Source of the DNA: Actinobacteria bacterium UBA3086
Lineage (GTDB): Bacteria; Actinomycetota; Coriobacteriia; Anaerosomatales; UBA3086
DNA length: 8,720 nucleotides
Assembly (NCBI GenBank): GCA_002367305.1
Contig: DFBG01000125.1
Coordinates: 6,700-15,419 of the forward strand
Direction: 5' to 3'
Under the pieces are notes generated by a model that was not told the DNA's origin, ran no database searches, and worked only from the letters and a program-made list of their open reading frames with translations. Positions 5,898-8,720 of this stretch are shown piece after piece (positions within the stretch are counted from its first letter, which is position 1; each line of letters starts with the position of its first letter). Position numbers and translations under genes: made by a program.

Positions 5898-6657
5898 TCG
5901 GGGGCTGTTTCCCTCGCGTGAGCAGGCCAAGGCCGCAATCATCGCTGGTCAGGTTCGCGTTGACGGCGAACTTGTCAAAAAGGCCGGTCAGGACGTGGAC
6001 CCGGCTGCTGAGTTCGAGATCGAGCAGAGGTCACGTTTCGTCTCCCGTGGTGGACAGAAACTTGACGGTGCACTGGAGACGTTCGGTGTGGATGTCGCCG
6101 GATTGCGGGGCATCGATGTTGGGGCTTCGACGGGGGGATTCACTGACAGGCTGCTCCAGGGTGGAGCTGTGTCCGTGTGCGCTGTCGATGTCGGCTACGG
6201 TCAGCTCGCCTGGGAACTGCGAAACGACGAACGCGTGGCCGTGTTCGAGCGAACCAACATTCGTCATGCGGATCCCCAAGTACTGGGCGCTCCGTTTGAT
6301 ATCGCAGTGATCGACGTTTCTTTCATCGGCCTGGCCAAGGTCCTACCTCACGTACTGCCGATGCTTACCGATGAGGGCCAGTTGGTCGCATTGGTCAAAC
6401 CTCAGTTTGAGGCTGGTAAGGGACGTGTGGGAAAGAAGGGTGTGGTGCGTGACGCGCAGGTGCACACTGACGTGCTCGATGCGATATGTCGCGTGATCAC
6501 AGACTCCGATCTTGTGGTGCGAGGGCTGACCTGGTCGCCTATAAAGGGTCCGGAAGGTAACATTGAGTTCTGGGTGTGGGCGTCTCGAGCCGGCAAGTCT
6601 GTCGTCGAGACCCCTGGGTCCATCGTTGAACATGCCCATAAGACCTTGGGAGACTGA
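5863..6657 (+). CDS. tlyA: TlyA family 23S/16S rRNA 2'-O-methyltransferase (S4 domain plus FtsJ-like domain)
   Basis: The 264-residue protein starts MARHRADVVLADRGLFPSRE, a typical TlyA opening, with an S4 RNA-binding domain to about residue 60. A SAM-dependent methyltransferase domain follows, containing VSRGGQKLDGAL, the SAM loop GIDVGASTGGFTDRLL (83-98) and VIDVSFIGL (149-157). Further on are LVKPQFEAGKGRVGKKGVVRD and GNIEFWVWA. The K-D-K-E tetrad expected of TlyA is present as K67, D151, K179 and E235. Characterised TlyA proteins methylate ribose of 16S and 23S rRNA cytidines and affect capreomycin sensitivity; older annotations call them hemolysins. I chose ATG 5863 because AAGGA lies 8 bases upstream and the N-terminus fits; in-frame ATGs at 5830 and 5854 would add non-family residues. 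It overlaps dxs by 35 bases and ends one base before nadK. Confidence 0.94.
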   Translation: MARHRADVVLADRGLFPSREQAKAAIIAGQVRVDGELVKKAGQDVDPAAEFEIEQRSRFVSRGGQKLDGALETFGVDVAGLRGIDVGASTGGFTDRLLQGGAVSVCAVDVGYGQLAWELRNDERVAVFERTNIRHADPQVLGAPFDIAVIDVSFIGLAKVLPHVLPMLTDEGQLVALVKPQFEAGKGRVGKKGVVRDAQVHTDVLDAICRVITDSDLVVRGLTWSPIKGPEGNIEFWVWASRAGKSVVETPGSIVEHAHKTLGD

Positions 6658-6658
6658 C

Positions 6659-7507
6659 GTGCGCGTACTGCTGGTACCCAACATATCGAATCCGATCGCC
6701 GTCAAGGCGGCGTGCGAGCTTGCCACGTGGTTGTCTGCGCAGGGGCTGGAGCCGATTCTGGCAGGGGAAGACGCCGCTGCCTGTTCCATGGGTGACTTCG
6801 GGGTTCCGGTCAGTGAGATCGAGGAACCGGGCCTTACGGTGGCACTGGGCGGAGATGGAACGATCCTCAAGGCCGTTCATCTGCTGCCGCGCGTCGAGTT
6901 GCCGGTTCTGGGGGTCAATCTGGGACGCCTCGGCTTCATGACCGGTGCCGCCATCGGCAACCTTCGTGAGTCGGTCTCGACCGCTCTTGCAGGAGAGGCG
7001 TGGGTCGAGAGGCGATCCACGCTGGAGGCCACCGTGCATATGGATGGTCGCGAGGTTGGCCGATATCGCGCGCTCAATGAGATCGCCATCTCGCGGGGCG
7101 CGTCGCCTCGCGTGATCAAGATCGAGACCTGGATCAACGACATCAGGATATCCTCGGCAATCTGTGACGGGGTTATCGTGGCGACTCCCACAGGATCGAC
7201 TGCCTACGCAATGTCCGCCGGCGGACCAATCGTTTCGCCGACAGTGCATGGACTTGTCGTCGTGCCTGTTGCGCCGCACACGCTTGCGGCAAGGCCGATC
7301 GTGACCGGAACGAGTGATGTGGTCGAGCTCAAGCTCACGGATGCGAATCGAGCGGACTCGTGCGTCGTGATCGACGGCGAGTCCGTGCCGTGCCGACAGG
7401 CGGTCGAGCGTGTCGAGGTCAAGCGCGGGAGTCACGACGTACTTCTGCTCAAGTGCGATGGTCGAGATTTCTACGAAGTGGCCGCCACTGAATTCCTCGG
7501 AGGGTGA
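6659..7507 (+). CDS. nadK: NAD kinase (ATP/polyphosphate-dependent)
   Basis: NadK phosphorylates NAD to NADP in the cytoplasm. The 282-residue product has a Rossmann-like N-terminus (MRVLLVPNISNPIAVKAACE) and the catalytic GGDG motif at 64-67 in LTVALGGDGTIL. It also has LGVNLGRLGFMT (84-95), the conserved Asn-Glu at 140-141 (ALNEIAISRG), and the NAD-binding segment DGVIVATPTGSTAYAMSAGG (170-189). The C-terminal region with IVSPTVHGLVVVPVAPHTLAARPIV is also typical. Length is normal. The GTG start follows the tlyA stop by one base, with GGGAG six bases upstream, so the genes are probably translationally coupled. Open frame upstream of 6659 lies within tlyA and does not resemble the family. 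In clostridial clusters argR usually follows; here recN follows directly. Confidence 0.96.
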   Translation: MRVLLVPNISNPIAVKAACELATWLSAQGLEPILAGEDAAACSMGDFGVPVSEIEEPGLTVALGGDGTILKAVHLLPRVELPVLGVNLGRLGFMTGAAIGNLRESVSTALAGEAWVERRSTLEATVHMDGREVGRYRALNEIAISRGASPRVIKIETWINDIRISSAICDGVIVATPTGSTAYAMSAGGPIVSPTVHGLVVVPVAPHTLAARPIVTGTSDVVELKLTDANRADSCVVIDGESVPCRQAVERVEVKRGSHDVLLLKCDGRDFYEVAATEFLGG

Positions 7508-7509
7508 CC

Positions 7510-8720
7510 GTGCTCGAAGAGCTGCATGTCCGCGATCTCGCTCTCATCGAAGAAGTCTGGCTCGAGTTCGGCTCAGGTATGACGGTGCTCACTGGTGAGA
7601 CCGGTGCGGGGAAGACCGCGCTGGTGGAAGCTCTCAAGTTGCTTCTGGGTGAGCGCGGTGATTCGACTGTAGTGCGCTCTGGTTCGGCGTCCGCACTGGT
7701 CGAGGGCCGATTCTCCACTTCTGACGATGGAGAAATCTTTGCCAAGCGAACCATTTCCGCCGAAGGGCGATCGCGTTGCATGCTGAATGGTGAGATGTCC
7801 ACGGTGGGACTTCTCGCCGAGGAACTGGGTGGTCTTGTCGATCTTCACGGTCAACATGACCATCAGGCTCTTCTGCGTCCTGCGAGACATATGGGGTACT
7901 TGGACGCCTACATCGGCGGCGGTGTGATCGCTGCCAATGAGGCATACCAGTCGGCTCGAGAGCGATATCGGGCTGCGAAGGCAGCATTGACCGAGCTTGA
8001 GACTGCTCTTGCCGACAGGGAACGTCGTGCGGACTACCTCCGATTCGTGATCTCTGAGATCGGCGCGGTGTCCCCAGAGCCCGATGAGGATCGTGTGATT
8101 GAACGCAAGTTGCCGGCTCTGCGACACGGGGAGCGTCTGGCGGAGTCCGCGAACGAGGCGCGCTCGGCTCTGCGGGGTGATGGGGGAGCCGTCGATTCTA
8201 TGGCACGCGCCTCCGCCGCTCTCTCTCACGTGGATGGGCTTGATCCAGATCTGGACGAACTGGCTCGCAGGCTTCATGGACTTCTCACCGACATGGACGA
8301 CCTGGGAGCCGAGCTTCGTGCGTACGGTGAGGGTGTCGTGCATGATCCGGCCGAACTCGATGCTGCGGAGAACCGCCTTTCCGCACTGACCGCTCTCATC
8401 AAGAAGTATGGACCGTCACTGCAGATGGTCATTGAGACGAGAGAGTCCTCCCTGACCGAGCTGGAGATGCTCGATGCGGGAGAACAGGGACTCAGGCGAG
8501 CCGAAGATGATCTCAACAGGGCGGAAGAGGCACTTCGTTCTGCGGCTCAGAGTCTCCGTGAGGTTCGCGTCGCTGCGATTCCCGGCTTCGTCGATGCGCT
8601 GGCCTCTTCGGTGGCGGAGCTCGCTATGGATGGTGCGCGATTCGATGTGGAGATGACGCAGCTGCCCTTTGAGGGGTGGACCGCCGATGGCTCTGATCGG
8701 GCCGAGTTCATGTTCGCTCC
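7510..8720 (+). CDS. recN: DNA repair protein RecN (3'-truncated by window end)
   Basis: The frame stays open to the window edge, giving 403 residues of a family normally about 550-570 long. RecN is an SMC-like ATPase acting in double-strand break repair. The N-terminus MLEELHVRDLALIEEVWLEF is characteristic, followed by Walker A GETGAGKT (29-36) and LVDLHGQHDHQALLRP, the RecN version of the Q-loop region. Residues about 145-370 are rich in Glu, Arg, Leu and Ala with heptad-like spacing, as expected of the coiled coil. The visible part ends in DRAEFMFAP, just before where the ABC signature and Walker B should appear. I chose GTG 7510, two bases after the nadK stop, with GGAGG at 7499-7503 six bases upstream; GTG 7504 in the same frame is an alternative overlapping that stop. 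Walker A ends in Thr where many RecN proteins have Ser, a neutral variation. Confidence 0.95.
   Translation, partial: MLEELHVRDLALIEEVWLEFGSGMTVLTGETGAGKTALVEALKLLLGERGDSTVVRSGSASALVEGRFSTSDDGEIFAKRTISAEGRSRCMLNGEMSTVGLLAEELGGLVDLHGQHDHQALLRPARHMGYLDAYIGGGVIAANEAYQSARERYRAAKAALTELETALADRERRADYLRFVISEIGAVSPEPDEDRVIERKLPALRHGERLAESANEARSALRGDGGAVDSMARASAALSHVDGLDPDLDELARRLHGLLTDMDDLGAELRAYGEGVVHDPAELDAAENRLSALTALIKKYGPSLQMVIETRESSLTELEMLDAGEQGLRRAEDDLNRAEEALRSAAQSLREVRVAAIPGFVDALASSVAELAMDGARFDVEMTQLPFEGWTADGSDRAEFMFA

Noticed and set aside
6539..7435. 298-codon open frame on the minus strand opposite nadK
   Set aside because: The product is rich in Arg, His and Asp without recognisable motifs, and nadK on the other strand is complete with all its motifs.
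7573..8343. 256-codon open frame on the minus strand opposite recN
   Set aside because: It is antisense to a convincing recN frame and shows no domain or ribosome-binding site that supports it.

Overview
This 8.7 kb window is a dense, single-strand run of housekeeping genes from a fairly GC-rich bacterium. All nine gene loci read on the + strand and are separated by overlaps or by gaps of at most about 110 bases. I see no tRNA, rRNA, insertion sequence, CRISPR array or phage gene. The gene set and order (biotin carboxylase, Asp23-family protein, nusB, xseB, dxs, tlyA, nadK, recN) resembles the accB-accC-yqhY-nusB-...-dxs-yqxC-...-recN cluster of Bacillus and clostridia. The base composition and the GTG/TTG starts fit a high-GC lineage better. 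My best guess is Actinomycetota, class Coriobacteriia; this is inference, not proof.

Layout. Positions 1-1275 hold the 3' part of a carboxyltransferase gene of the pyruvate carboxylase subunit B / oxaloacetate decarboxylase alpha type. It runs in frame into a complete AccB-like biotin carrier. A GTG at 817 with an AAGGAGG eight bases upstream looks like an internal start for a free 152-residue AccB. Next come accC (1283-2653, biotin carboxylase), an Asp23/YqhY-type gene (2657-3007), nusB (3036-3470) and xseB (3463-3840, with a long acidic tail). After the only sizeable gap (3841-3953) come dxs (about 3954-5897), tlyA (5863-6657), nadK (6659-7507) and the 5' part of recN (7510 to the window end).

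How the genes fit together. The first block builds a biotin-dependent carboxylase: AccC carboxylates the biotin on the carrier domain, and the carboxyl group goes either to pyruvate/from oxaloacetate through the fused carboxyltransferase or, if free AccB is made, to acetyl-CoA through an AccA/AccD pair encoded elsewhere. The Asp23-family gene sits where Bacillus yqhY does, a gene linked to control of acetyl-CoA carboxylase. The second block mixes transcription antitermination (NusB), DNA repair (XseB, RecN), isoprenoid precursor synthesis (Dxs), ribosomal RNA methylation (TlyA) and NADP synthesis (NadK). These have no shared pathway but are an anciently conserved neighbourhood.

This is not a defence island or mobile region. 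The observations most worth checking are the nested accB start, the carboxyltransferase-AccB chimera with an Asn at a position usually Thr, the acidic XseB tail, and a dxs start that probably lies downstream of the obvious ATG.
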